64,000 nt of DNA from assembly GCA_028023455.1 (NCBI GenBank), contig JAQFVV010006215.1, positions 6,369,230 to 6,433,229 on the forward strand. Direction: 5' to 3'. The notes below the pieces were generated by a model. It was not told the DNA's origin. It saw only the letters and a program-made list of their open reading frames with translations, and did not search any database. The first letter of the stretch is position 1. Each line of letters begins with the position of its first letter. A program made the position numbers and the translations under genes. Below, in pieces: positions 47,735 through 61,080 of the stretch. This DNA is from Epiperipatus broadwayi. Its lineage: Eukaryota > Onychophora > Udeonychophora > Euonychophora > Peripatidae.

Positions 47735-48124
47735 TGTAACGGTCAGGTTTGTACATTTGCTCAACAGACTGAGAGTCCAAGCCAGAGAAACAAAAGCTGA
47801 CCAAGTCGGGATAGTAATACCCTACGTCTGATCATACCTCAACCCTCTCACTCGTGCTTCCAAGTCAACCCATCGCGAATGACATGCCTGAGGTTACACT
47901 CGATATCTCTTTGATCGTGTTCCAGCAATAGCAAAGCAGTAAAACATGAGACATTCCCCCTATTACATATTCTATTATATGACTTAACAAGTGATTCATA
48001 AAATAATGAGCAAGTAATGAGACTGAGACAAATTTATATTTCATAAATTTAATATAACATTTAATAAATATTGACGTATAGCAAGTTGTGTATAGCTAGC
48101 TCACACGCAGGTGAGGGAACACTA

Positions 48125-48356
48125 GGGTTATAAAACAATATTACAAAGTCATGAGTGGATTCTCTAGGTTATCAAATAATAATACAAAGCAATGAGTGGA
48201 TTCTCAGGGTTATCAAATAATAATACAAAGCAATGAGTGGATTCTCAGGATTATCAAATAATATTACAAAGCAATGAGTGGGTTATCATGGTTATACAAT
48301 AATATCTCAAAGCAATGAGTGGATGCTCAGGGTTATAAAATAATATTACAAAGCAT
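48125..48356 (+). repeat. 41-bp minisatellite, ~5.5 copies
   Basis: 'gagtggattctcagg' recurs at 48153, 48194, 48235, 48276 and 48317 with a constant 41-bp period and few substitutions. It lies inside the 3.7-kb insertion. Confidence 0.95.
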
Positions 48357-48881
48357 GACTTTTTAATAAGCTTATGTCATCTTTCATGTTCTAATTCATG
48401 CCATGTTTTATATATTTGAAATCGGTTATAATTAGCTAGTTAGAGTGATCGATTTATTGATAAATGATGGAGATTATATGGTCTAAGATATTATAAATAC
48501 TAAGTTTAAGATTATATTATTAATAAGTTTAAGATTATATTATTAATATATCAAATCATATTATAGAGACATTTGCGTGATATATCATTGTTATACAGAT
48601 AAACCCATTAACTCTGATTCTAGTTCGGATCAACGCCGAAATTACTTTCTAGGGAAAATGAACTGAAATGTGGTGGCAGTTGAACGTCAGATTCTAGGGC
48701 GTTAGAAACTACAGTATCAGATAAGTGCGACTCGAATGCATTCTTAATGGGGTTTATTACCTAGTAAACGGTTCCCTAACCGATCTGCTTGCTATAATGG
48801 AAGAGGCCTTTTAATTCAATGAACAGAAGATTGGCTTATGAGCCCTTTGGAAACGCTTTGGTTCCGTTAAGTATGAATAAT

Positions 48882-48966
48882 TGTCACATTTGCCTAAACT
48901 TTCGAGGCGTGACTTAATGAAATACGAAGAAAATGTCACCGTTGCCTAAACTTTCGAGGCGTGACT
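48882..48966 (+). repeat. 33-bp direct repeat, period 52 bp
   Basis: 'ttgcctaaactttcgaggcg' occurs in two copies (48882-48914 and 48934-48966) with two differences in the flanking part. It is GC-richer than its surroundings. Confidence 0.92.
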
Positions 48967-49249
48967 GGACGTGGAACAATCTTGAGATGGGCCATTATAG
49001 ACATAGCAAGTAGATATGCATATTTATGCAAATTAGCAATACATTCGCAACGCTAGATTAATATTTTATAAATTAATTACGCCAAAATCTTAGCTTCTTC
49101 AGTGCTACTACCACCGGTCAAGTTCATAAATGAGATTATTAAATTATAAAATGATGGCGATAATGAGAATCTGATTTAAGGTTTTTCTGCATAGCTACTT
49201 ATAGAACTGGGAACATTAGTTATATGTAATATAACTAGATCTAATATCA

Positions 49250-49690
49250 AACTGATTGTTAAATAATAAAATGTGAGTTATAAAATAGCTCACGCAAATT
49301 ATTGATGTTTAAATTAAACATCTTAAATAATTCGTCAAAATAGACCTTACTAATAATGAAAAATGGGTTTTAACTAACGAATGCAAATCTTATATTTTAA
49401 ATAGCTTGCGTAAAATATACTTTTCAAATAACTGGCAAAATACATATTTTAAATCACTTACGAAAATATAATTCTTAAATAACTTGGGCAAAATCTGCGT
49501 TTTAAATAGCATACGCAATATACACGTTTTAACTAACTTTAGCAAACATTTTCATTCTAGATAACTTGAGAAAAAGATGCGTTTTAAATAATATACGCTA
49601 AATGTACATTTTAAATAACTTTAGCAAAAGATTTTAAATTTAAATAACTTCAGCAAAGATTTTAATTTTAAATAACTTGTTCGGGCGTTA
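49250..49690 (+). repeat. Degenerate tandem array of ~35-40-bp units
   Basis: At least eight variants of 'ttttaaataacttnngcaaaa' follow each other with alternating 'gcgt'/'acgc' words. Spacing varies through indels. Confidence 0.7.
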
Positions 49691-49984
49691 TAAATATCGA
49701 TTCACTCTAGCATAAATAAGTTTTATTTCAGAAAGGAGTCTTGGCTATATTCTTTATATCGCAATACTCTGATATACTAAAAGTGATTACTCACTCCCCT
49801 CCCCCCGATAATTTATTAACACACAAGACTCCGTTCTGATAAAAACACAGCATAAATCAATAAACATGAACTTAAAACTATAGATAGATGACATAAGAAT
49901 AAATTGCATAAACAATCAATAAGATTTATAATTTAGAAATGAATTTCTTGTATGGTTTTATAGAAACTAGATGTTTAGGATTAT

Positions 49985-50058
49985 TTAAAATTATTAATGA
50001 TCAACGACTACTTAAAATTATTAATGATCAACGACTACTTAAAATTATTAATGATCAA
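49985..50058 (+). repeat. 27-bp tandem repeat, 2.7 copies
   Basis: 'ttaaaattattaatgatcaa' starts at 49985, 50012 and 50039. The copies are identical where complete. Confidence 0.93.
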
Positions 50059-50298
50059 GCAAGAATTTGGAGTGTTCTAAGATTTAAACAAATTTAAGAT
50101 AAACATTTTAAACATTTTAATTGAACATTTAGAAAATAGAATTAATTATGTGATTTAGTTAGCTAGCTTTCATTTAGGGTACGTTTTAGTTATGAGATTT
50201 AATATTTGTCAGAAAGGATTTACCGGCAAAGTCTCTTTTAAGGCATTGTTTCCATGTGCTTCTCACTATATTCAGTCAGGCTGGGCTTCTCTTAGGTT

Positions 50299-50409
50299 TT
50301 AGTCTGGATGTAGCTTCGCAAATTTATCTCTGTGGCAGCTTTCCCCATTTCTCTGGTCAGGAACTCCCTGGTCTCTCAGGTACAGCTTCTTTCTTACTGT
50401 GATGGGCAT
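50299..50409 (-). CDS. 36-codon small ORF downstream of TATA-like element
   Basis: The minus-strand ATG at 50409 is in context ccaccATGC, a good eukaryotic start context. The 36-residue product is polar (begins MPITVRKKLYLRDQGVPDQ). It lies about 280 bp downstream of the TATA-like sequence at 50685-50700, in the GC-richer part of the 3.7-kb insertion. A small ORF occupies a similar position in the segment at 62.4-62.7 kb. I do not recognise the product; it may be an untranslated leader. Confidence 0.25.
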   Translation of the reverse strand: MPITVRKKLYLRDQGVPDQRNGESCHRDKFAKLHPD

Positions 50410-50684
50410 GGTGGAGGTTTTCTCACATCGGTAGCCGCTCGTGGAAGAACAAACGGCTGTCTCTTTGTCTCTATCCCACTGTCATCTTTGGAGCAGCTTT
50501 GATGGTAGCTTTTTAAGGTTTAGCTTTTTAAAACGGCAGACACAGCTTTCTTACTGAACTTCAGCTCTGTGGTCTTCGGAAATAATTTCGGCAGCAAATA
50601 CAATTTTCACAGTAACAGCAAAAACTTAAGACGGATGATGATAGATGATGGAAGAGGTTTGGTTAGAGGATTTGGTGGCTATTT

Positions 50685-50700
50685 GGGCCCCTTTTTATGC
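50685..50700 (-). promoter_or_regulatory. TATA-like core promoter of the 3.7-kb insertion
   Basis: Minus-strand 'gcataaaaaggggccc'. The downstream ~500 bp is the least A+T-rich part of the insertion, as expected of a transcribed leader. Confidence 0.35.
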
Positions 50701-51400
50701 TATATTTTTGACACTAATCTCCTACTTTTTAGTCATGCCACATCACAAGATGACTAGTTCAAACTAGCCTTTAACCAAATATCCAGTTAGTAAAAATATT
50801 AAGTATATCTAAATCTGGACTTGGTAAGACTCTATTGTTTTAATTGACGTCAGTTTTAAAAGATATATTTTTAAGAGAATGGTCACAAGCAATTTGTAAA
50901 GATTTTTGTATAGATTTATGCCTGACTGAATATTATAATTGGTCTTGGTTATAATTTTTAAATAGGTCAAATTTTGGCCAAAGATTTATTTTTAGAACGA
51001 AGTGTTAAAACTGATAAAACTTTCTGCTTGTAATTTTAAGCAAACAAAAGAATTGGAAAACTTGGAAATTATTTAAAATAAATACTGACTTAAAATAATT
51101 TTTTAGAACGAATTTTGAAAAATAAAGTAATATTATAACTTTAAACTTATTATGCTGCTGTACAGATAAATTTTAATTACAGTTATGTTTATTTCAGTTT
51201 TAACAAATCTAACGGAATATGCCCGTATATAAATTGAGGCTGTAATTTTATATTTATAATTTTTAAGGACGATTATATACGCACATACTCGCAATATTAT
51301 AAGGACAAAGTTTTTAAAATTTAAGAAATACACGCCATCTGAGTACAACAAATATATACTATTATCAAAGATAATAGGTGAAACAGATGTAACTGTTTCA

Positions 51401-53370
<1,970 letters not shown>

Positions 53371-53950
53371 CTACATTGATAAAGGTTTACATTTATCATT
53401 AACATATTGTTTCGCGATTTCGAAAAAAATGGATGGTATAGGAGACAATTTGCATACATTTGCATATAGTTAATAATATGAAAAGGACTATGAATATGGA
53501 GCTACAATGGCTCTGAAAGCGCTAAGTCTGAAAAAATAGAGTAGATATAAAAAAGCCTACAAATTATTACATATAAAAGTTTCACCGTAATGCATTTATT
53601 TTCGGCGTATTAGTAATAACACAGTCAATGTAATTTTAGTTTGTAAAAAAAAAAGGAAGCTTTGTAACTAAAATTATTATAAATTTGTTTAAAATTTATT
53701 TTACAGGGACAATACTTAATCTATAAAATTTGCATCAATTCTTAATTATTTCATTTTTTTAATTAATTAAAACTCTTAGAAAATCAATTTTTTTATTAAG
53801 CCTTATTCCTGGTCTTAATATTTTAAATTATCTGTAAATCTACAGATTTATCTAAATTAAAAATGTTTGGTAAATTGATTAAATGAAAATAATTCCTGGT
53901 TTAATTAAGAAATTTGGATAACTGCAGGAATAAAAATAAGTTATTAAAAC
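53371..53950. other. No recognisable gene
   Basis: A+T-rich flank of the array. A small GC-richer patch occurs near 53510 ('tctgaaagcgctaag'). Nothing supported. Confidence 0.5.
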
Positions 53951-54890
53951 AGGAAAAACTCCATATAGTATTGCTACTCAGTGAAAGCCAGAGTAATCAA
54001 TAGATGCCAGAAAACGTGCATAAAATTTCCATCTAGTGCCTACTCACCAATATCCCCAGACTAGTTTCTGGCTTGTGGTCTTCATCAATGAGAAGCCTTG
54101 GATCTGAGAGCACTGCACCAAGATCTTAGGATCTAATGCAAACCTCCAGCAGCCACCTTTTATCTCTACTTAACTACAAGACCATGAGTCTTAAATTGAA
54201 AACACAATAATATTTTCAATCCAAGCTCATAAAAGAAAGTACTGGCTTATCTAAGCTAAAAATGTAAACAGGTAATCACTTGCTTTGTTAACTCAATATT
54301 CTTGGTAAATAAGTGGTTGGTAAGAATCAAACTCTATATAGTAGTATCATCAAGTGCAAGCCTTCATAATTTATGGATGCAGGAAGGTTTATGCATAAAA
54401 TCACTATCTAGTGCCTACTCATGCAACATCACCAGACTAGTTTGTAGCTTGTGGTTTTCATCAGCATGTTTAAACATATAAAATGATGATAATGTGATGT
54501 TTTGATAGTTTTATACCTATCCTGCCCATAGGATAATGGCGACTGGTTTTTGAAAAACCAAAGACACCAAAATGTATAGATGCTGAACTGAATTCAGATC
54601 TATATGATTATACAAGCAAATGGGCCTGGGATGGAAACATTATATTTTTATCTTGTGCTCCAAATTTGATAGTTAATGAAATAGGTAATGGGTAACTGCT
54701 GGACAACCGCATTAAGTATTAAGATCTAGGTGCAATACTCTCAAATCCAAGATTCATTACTGATGAAAGCCACAAGCTAGAAAGTAGTCTGGAGATGTTG
54801 GATGAGCAGGTACTAGATATATACAAACCTTTGTGCATCCATTGAATATGAAGGCTTGCACTTTGTGGCACTACTGTATGGAGAGTTTGG
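53950..54890. repeat. R1 cluster: two reverse pieces and a forward unit
   Basis: Reverse unit 53955-54240 and reverse piece 54330-54470 (breaking off at 'ttcatcag') are joined head-to-head to a forward unit from about 54470. The forward unit ends 'ggcactactgtatggagagtttgg' in two words at 54866-54890. LINE-S copy 2 follows with no gap. Confidence 0.8.
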
Positions 54891-55712
54891 TATTTAACTG
54901 GATTATGAGTAAAGTTCATGCAACCAAATGGGTGAGAAAGGGAATACAGTATGCAGAAGATTTGGATAAATAATTTATGTCAGTATACTTACACAAAATG
55001 TGGGATGATTATGTTAGGATACAGAATGCAGAAGATTTGGATAAATAATTTATGTCAGTATACTTACACAAAATGTGGGATGATTATGTTAGGATAATTA
55101 TTGAGGATTATAGTGGTGAGGAATGGGATAGAAGAATAGATACATTAATAAAAAGTAGTGAGTTGGAGAAATGGAAAGCTAGTATGGAGAGTAAAAAGAG
55201 TTTAAATATTTATAGAAACTAAATATTGGTGTGAGTTAATTTATGGTAATATCAAGGAAAGTAGTTTACTATTTAAGATTCAAACTGGATCTTTGGCAAC
55301 AAGGGACTATACACATAAATGGAAAAATGTGGATGATTTAGTCTGCAAGTTGTGTAAGGAAAGCATAGAAAATATTAGGCATCTGTTAATTGAATGTAAA
55401 TGCCTGAAAGCAGAAAGGGTATAAATTATGAAATTGTGGAAGAATAAATATAAACAAAGTGATTATCCAGAAAGTAGGTTATTGGTTTTTATGCTGGGTT
55501 TGGGAAAAATATAAGAGGAATTTAGATATAAAGGCTATGGAGTTGACAAAGGTTATGTTGTGGAGGATAGAGAAGATTACAGGAAAACAGGGTGGGAAAT
55601 GGAATGGGAAGGTAAAGTGGCTAACAGGTTTATCTGGACATATGGCTGAAAGATTCCTGACTCCATATAATGAGAAGTCACAGTGCATCCACATAAAATC
55701 ACATCACATTAC
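54891..55712 (+). mobile_element. LINE-S copy 2, 5'-truncated, with broken ORF
   Basis: Matches LINE-S copy 1 over ~600 bp. The CX2C...HX4C region is readable near 55345-55400 (CKLC...IRHLLIEC). Stops and a frameshift occur around 55220, 55425 and 55510. The tail is 'atcacatcacatt'. The 5' part contains a 75-bp tandem duplication (54951-55025 repeated from 55026). The 3' flank resumes R1 linker sequence ('ctcttataacagcatgtat'). Confidence 0.72.
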
Positions 55713-55780
55713 TCTTATAACAGCATGTATAAGCATATGAAATGATGATCATATGATGTTTTGATGGTTTTAAACAAGTG
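55713..55780 (+). repeat. Start of an R1 forward unit after LINE-S
   Basis: 'catgtataagcatatgaaat' and 'gatgttttgatggttttaaa' match the R1 linker and 5' start. The unit breaks off at about 55780. Confidence 0.7.
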
Positions 55781-55784
55781 GGCT

Positions 55785-56880
55785 TGAATAATTAAAAATT
55801 TAATGGTATAAAAAACCAGCTCAGAATTAGAAGTCATTCTGCTTTTATTGTGTCACTGAGCCTAAATCTTTCTGTTATCTTTGCCTGATTATAATAATGT
55901 ATCCAGAACCTCTCCCAGTGATTAAGTTAATAATGATAAGCAGCTAATACACCAGGAAACAAACTTTGCTTCTCCTGTATGTAACCAATAGGCATTGGAT
56001 GTCGATCTTTAATTGATAAGACCCAATAAAGTGCTAGCTATCATCAAAGCTGTAATTTAGAATGCACTTCTCAATATTAAGAAAAATTTCAGGACAAACT
56101 CTCTACAAAATTGAAAACTAGAACATAAAAGACTTCACATGGAAACTATTAACAGCTCCATTTATATGCATATATACATCTAACTAATATTAAACTTTTT
56201 CAGATAATATCCCCTTCACAATACTATCTCTGGAACTTAAGGTAAACTTCTACTTATGTACTATTTTATAAGACATTACCAATAGCCAGTGATAGATAAG
56301 ACAAATGATGCAATTTTATATTTATACATTTATGTTTTATTTATTATTATTATTAATGTTTATTTGTTATAACCTTTAGTCTATTTGATATTATATGATA
56401 GTTTTAGTAATACTTAAAGTTTAATTTTTTTTCCTTTGTAAAATAGTTTTTGAAGAAAATTAAAGTTTACCCCCCCTTATAGAAAAGTTTTCATTAGAAA
56501 AAATTAAGTTTGATAAAAAGAGATTTTATTATTTTTTCCTCGTATATTGTACAGTTTTTATTTAATAATTAATAATGTCCCTGAAGATTTTAAAATTATT
56601 ACTATATGTGTGTGCTTGGGTTGATGTGCACATAACTATTGTAACAATGTGTATATATACACATTGAGTAAGTGTGTGTATCTATGAGTTACATAATTTT
56701 TTTAAAATAAAATAGGAAAATAAAATTATATTTCAATATTTAATAGTTTGAAGAAAAAAAAATTAAAATAAAAAGAAAGTATAAATATTAGGAATTAGAT
56801 TAAAAGGTTAAAATATTAATAATAACTTATCTTTCTTTTTTTTTCTTCTGTATTTTAATTTAACATATAATCCTTTCAAA
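55785..56880. other. No recognisable gene
   Basis: A+T-rich sequence with a short 'gtgtatatatacac' palindrome at about 56651. No coding motif recognised. Confidence 0.5.
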
Positions 56881-56901
56881 AATACTTTTAATTGTCAAGC
56901 A

Positions 56902-57000
56902 TTGGTGGTCGAGAGGTCATCGACAGCTGCTTTACAAGCAGTTGTCCCGGGTTAGCGGTTCGATTCCCTGCTGATACTATGACACATGAAAAAAACAACA
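56902..57000 (+). mobile_element. tRNA-derived SINE or retroposed tRNA-like sequence with TSDs
   Basis: The 99-bp insert has a pol III A box (TGGTCGAGAGGT, 56906-56917) and a B box (GGTTCGATTCC, 56957-56967) at tRNA-like spacing. An anticodon-type stem-loop is formed by gctgc/gcagt around loop tttacaa (56926-56942); read as a tRNA, the anticodon would be TAC (Val). The acceptor and T stems do not pair well and the 3' end is an A-rich 'gaaaaaaacaaca'. It is therefore not a functional tRNA gene. Flanking copies of 'acttttaattgt(c)aagca' (56884-56901 and 57001-57017) are the target-site duplication, differing by one inserted base. A pol III transcript copied by LINE machinery is the natural explanation. 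Confidence 0.85.
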
Positions 57001-57019
57001 ACTTTTAATTGTAAGCACT

Positions 57020-58620
57020 TTTTAATCAGAAATTTAACATATAATTTGAAAAAGAATTTGCAAAAGATTAATCAGCTCCTGGACATAAATTCCAGACTGA
57101 TTAATTGACAATGCATAACTAATTTCAATGTAATCAAAAATGGAAAATAAGGAAATGAAAAATACCACTAATTAAAAATAAAGATTAAATGAATTGATTG
57201 AGTGGATGAAAACTCAAGGAGGGGAGGAGTCAGAGTATAAAAAGCAGAAATCACCTATTATAAAGAGAATTTTATAGAAGAGAGTAAGCACTGAAAAAAA
57301 ATCTATAAGCAATTAAAACAAAGAAGTCCAGCAAGATGAAGCAATCTTTCTATAGTCATATTAAGAGAAAAATGCATTGCTAGACCACCATTGGGTGTTC
57401 GTTCATTTTTCCTCTGCCCATCTCATGTAGGCCAATGGCCAAATGCAGTAATATTACTCTGACTTGCCTTTTGCCAATGTTTTAAGTGGACATACCAAAT
57501 CAATGGAAACAGCTCTTGCAGTAGTAAGCTGAATAAGAAAGAAGCGACCAGCTATTATAAAAGAGAAGCCCATTATAAATCTGAATTAAAACCTAGATAA
57601 ATATGTATTGGTGTCATTAATACAAATTTTAAATTCTTATTTCAAGTATTGAATGTTTACATTTTATCATTAAATATAACTTTAGATGTCATTTGTTAAT
57701 TATAACTATGTTTACATAAGCATAGGATTGCTTAAAATTATAATAATTTGAATAAGTGTTCGTATTTTATTTTATGTTTGAAATATTCCTTATTATTTAT
57801 GTTGTATTATTTAATAAATGTATTGTAAATTATCAGTGTCATTTATGTTTCTTTCTCTCGCTCTCTCAATTTACCTATGAGTAAATAGAAAAATTTATTT
57901 AAATATTCTATGATGCTGTTCTCATGTTTTTAATAGCTAGTCGTGGGTCAAGTGCTTGAAGCATGTTAATGTTGTCTCTTGGAGTCCAGCCTAGTTACTG
58001 GATGGTGCCCATAAAGTTTAAACCTGTTATAAATATTCCCATAAGATGCTTCATGTTCCTTTCAGCTAGAGAGAGTTATCTTGGTCTGGAAAAGTGATGA
58101 TTGTTTTAATATTTTTATGAAAATCTCTCTGACAGAGAGTATAGTTAATGTGCAAGTATTGATCATATTTACTCCTGGTAATGGGATTAAAAGTCAAATA
58201 ATTAATGATTAACTAACTATGAGCTAATAACTTAAAATAGAAATGTATAAAAATAGAAATAATAAACCGGTAAAGTTGGTTTTAAACTTGTAAATATAGT
58301 TACAAACGTTACATCAAATTTTACAAACTCTTCAAATGGTAAATCCCATTAGACTATATAAATATTTGAGAAGAGAATTAAATTGATTAGCAGTTGTACT
58401 TGTTTACTCTGTTTGCACGATATGCATCTGAAATTAAAGAATCTTACATATTTATCCATCATGTGAAGGTATTATTATATATATTTTGGCTTCCGTGATT
58501 TTATTGTTGTTCATAGTTGAGCTGCTCAAGAATGTTTTACTCTGCGTAAAGAGCCCTTCTTTTCCATATATATAAAATTACAAATGCTAATTAGAACACA
58601 ATCACCAAACATTACGTATC
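57020..58620. other. Mostly unassigned; TATA-like motif at 57236
   Basis: 'ggggaggagtcagagtataa' leads into aaaag at 57236-57244 on the plus strand, which looks like a core promoter. A second 'tataaaag' lies at about 57556 and an 'aataaa' at about 57812. This could be a solo LTR or a transcribed element, but no boundaries are visible. The rest is A+T-rich with a (tctc)n patch near 57853-57866. Confidence 0.3.
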
Positions 58621-59328
58621 CAAATAAAAAAAAACCACATTTATAATTTATCTAAGAAATCCCTCTCTACATATGAATTTTCGGTTTTAGAAAAAGGTTT
58701 TAATTTTGCTTTAACATCTTTCCAGATACCTTTTGAGAAAATTGTTTGTAAAGTTAAATCAGCTCTCGATAAAATAGATTCTTCATCGGCTGATTTGGCT
58801 AGAATCGAGATTTGCAATATTTTTAAAAAAGCTAAGCTTCCTAAAAATAATTTTTCAAAGAAAGACAAGCATTAAATAATATAAAATTGGACAAATCAAC
58901 TGTTATACTTCCAGCTGATAAAGGTAATGATACTGTTGTTATGGATCATGACATTTACCATAATAAAATTTTAGATTTGCTTAATGATAAAACTTATAAA
59001 CTATCAAAAAGAGATCATACTACGTATATGGAAAAAACAACAAAAGCCATTATTAATAAATCACCTATTAAAACAGATAAAAAAATAAAATAATCCCTCG
59101 TGAAAAATCATGTGTCTGTCCAAAATTTTATGGACTTCCAAAAATTCACAAACCAGATACCCCCTTCATCCAATAGTAAGTGCAATAAAATTTCCAACTC
59201 ATATTTTAGCTAGATATTTATCAGATTTCATTAAACCTACAATTCCGTCTATTAAATCATACATTAAAAACTCTTTATTTTTGTTATAAAAAATTAATGC
59301 TAATGATATTCTGGCCAGTTTTGATCTC

Positions 59329-59661
59329 ATGTCTTTGTTTACAAACATTCCAATTGATGAAGCTTTAAATATACTTTCACAACGCTGCAATTTACTAGAC
59401 CACATTATTGCTTTGATTAAACATTGTCTCTTGAACACATGTTTTGTATGCAATGGACAGCATTACAGACAAGTTTTTGATACTTCTATGGGCTCACCTA
59501 TCTCAGGAGTAATAGCTGATTTATTCATGGAAAATATAGAAACTTGTGTTGCAGAATCATCATCTTTAAAACCTCTCATTTGGCTCAGATATATAGATGA
59601 CACTTTTGTCATATGGCAACATGGAAAAAATAAATTAGATGATTTTTTTAGATTTAAATAA
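59329..59661 (+). pseudogene. Penelope-like reverse transcriptase core
   Basis: The open frame starts inside the RT domain; the element's frame extends upstream to a stop at about 59289. Motif A is 'SFDLMSLFTNIP' (59317-59352, catalytic Asp present). Motif B is 'SMGSPISGVIADLF' and motif C is 'RYIDDTFVIW', with the YIDD pair intact. The 'SLFTNIP' and 'DDTFVIW' wording is characteristic of Penelope-like RT rather than LINE or retroviral RT. A frameshift in a T-run at about 59645-59660 ends the frame right after motif C. Confidence 0.88.
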
Positions 59662-60170
59662 TGCACATCCTCATATTAAATTTCCAATGGAGACAGAGTC
59701 TGATGGAAAACTCCCTGTCTTGATGTTCTAGTCACCAGAACACCAAATAATTTATCTTTTTCGATTAACAGAAAGAATACACACATGGACAGATATTTAT
59801 ATTTACATTCTCATCATCACCCAACTCAGTTTCTGTAGCCAAAACTCTTTTAAATAGAGCAATTAACCTTTCAGATAAGTCCCATCTGAAAGAAGAAATA
59901 AATCATATTAATAGTGTTTTATTGCTTATAAAAAAAGCCCTTATTTTAAGCCCAAAATGGACAAAATAGGAGACAAAAAGATGATAAATCAACTATTAGG
60001 ATTTGTGTTCCATATGTAAAACGAACTATAGACAGTATTGGATGTATATTAAAATGCTATAATATAGATACAGCATTTTCTATTCATCAAAAGATCAGCA
60101 ATATAATAACCAAGCCTAAGGATTCAATCCCTCTTCAATCTCATGGTGTTGTATAACTTCTTACATAGGT

Positions 60171-60380
60171 GTGAGTAATCATCACTTCAGTGTTAAGAGA
60201 GATGAGCATGCTAATGTGGTTAAACAACACTCATTATCATCAGCATTCTCACTCCATACTATAGATTCAAATCATAAAACTGATTTTTCTAGTACCAGGA
60301 TCATATCCAGATATGATAATCTCTACCAGTGCAAAATTAGAGAAGCCATTGAGATACTTAAGGCCAGATTGTATCAATAA
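60171..60380 (+). pseudogene. Penelope GIY-YIG endonuclease C-terminus, broken
   Basis: The 69-codon frame ends with 'QHSLSSAFSLH.I....KTDF', 'STRIISRYDN' and 'KIREAIEILK'. These match the C-terminal helix region of Penelope GIY-YIG nucleases ('ALA.H....H..DF..T.I......R..REAIEI'). The GIY half lies upstream in another frame ('PLQSHGVVYN' at 60133-60162). The catalytic Arg/His segment is scrambled by a frameshift, so the nuclease is not functional. Confidence 0.72.
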
Positions 60381-60399
60381 GCGAGATGATACATGCAAA

Positions 60400-61080
60400 C
60401 TTCCTCATATTTGGAAAGATATTTTAAAAAACATTCTGAATTTAACATTTTTTCTATTGGTGGAACTTTTAACGTTTTTTTCAAATCAGTGATTGTAGCA
60501 CCTCTACAACTATCTTTCTACCTTTTATTACCCAGTGGATGACTTGTGTGATCAAGTTGAATCATCGGTATATCAATATTTAAATTTTTTAACAAGGATG
60601 AACCCACAAAATGTCTTTTATATATATATGCTTTCTAACATGGTGATTAAGAGGCCTATTTATTGTAATTCTATATATATTTTTTAAGTGGTTGGATCAA
60701 ATATACAATATATAGACTTAATTTTTGTAATAGTCTGCATGTGTGAGCATGTATAGTAGTTTAGGATTACTTTATTAATAATTAATGTAATAAACAACTT
60801 AATTCTATTTAATTTGTATTCAGTAATGTCTATATTGTGCTAAAATGCAACTATGTGAAGCTACAATAAAAGAAAAAACCAAAATATAAATGCTAAGTGC
60901 TTTTGGGAACATCTGGTTCCCATATTCATAGTGGATGATGGATGTGCTGTTAAATGTATTGTGCCGGACGAAAGCTTTTCGATTCATCTATCAATCTAAT
61001 CTGATACAGAGGGTGCCACCAGACCACTACGTGTCTGGAAAATTTGTTTACTGTGATCAGAATAGATGATGATGATGGTT
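60400..61080. other. 3' flank of Penelope copy A; no gene recognised
   Basis: A+T-rich, with 'aataaa' signals at about 60790 and 60866. Around 60955-61075 a GC-richer stretch ('gtgccggacgaaagc', 'ccaccagaccactacg') ends in 'agatgatgatgatgg'. That resembles a LINE 3' tail but no coding block was recognised. Confidence 0.4.

Larger units (their letters stand above)
47735..51400 (-). mobile_element. ~3.7-kb insertion in the array with TG...CA ends (LTR-like, unidentified)
   Basis: Non-repetitive, GC-richer sequence interrupts the tetranucleotide array. It starts 'TGTAACGGTCAGG', ends 'CTGTTTCA', and is flanked by ctat on both sides (47731-47734, 51401-51404). That could be a 4-bp duplication, but ctat is also the array unit. 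TG...CA ends suit an LTR; read on the minus strand it would end ..CCGTTACA. There is no gag/pol coding and no internal pair of LTRs, so a solo LTR or other non-coding retroelement is the best guess. It contains a minus-strand TATA-like element (50685-50700), a 36-codon ORF, and four internal tandem repeats listed separately. The right end carries a perfect 9-bp hairpin (gtgaaacag/ctgtttcac). Confidence 0.5.
58630..60400 (+). mobile_element. Penelope-like retroelement (copy A), best preserved, inactivated
   Basis: Plus-strand reading in three frames gives, in order: an N-terminal block ('LSTYEFSVLEKGFNFAL' and 'IPFEKIV', 58655-58750); 'STVILPADKGNDTVVMD' (58893-58945); 'CPKFYGLPKIHKPDTP' (59118-59165); the RT core (59329-59661); a connection region (59860-59970); 'PYVKRTIDSIG' (60010-60045); and a GIY-YIG C-terminus (60171-60380). 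Penelope-like elements encode one RT-nuclease protein. At least four frameshifts and two stops break it, so this copy is dead but recent enough to keep every domain. Confidence 0.85.

Noticed and set aside
48125-48356. CRISPR-like array
   Set aside because: The 41-bp units are contiguous tandem repeats without unique spacers, in a eukaryotic context.
47735-51400. Complete LTR retrotransposon
   Set aside because: No gag, protease, RT or integrase motifs were seen, and the two halves do not repeat each other. Only a solo-LTR-like or non-coding element is supported.
56902-57000. Functional tRNA-Val(TAC) gene
   Set aside because: The anticodon arm and A/B boxes are present, but acceptor and T stems do not pair. 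The sequence ends in an A-rich tail and is bracketed by target-site duplications, so it is a retroposed copy.
59463-59666. Minus-strand ORFs over the Penelope RT (also 59199-59453 and 58641-58868)
   Set aside because: Antisense shadows of recognisable Penelope coding on the plus strand.
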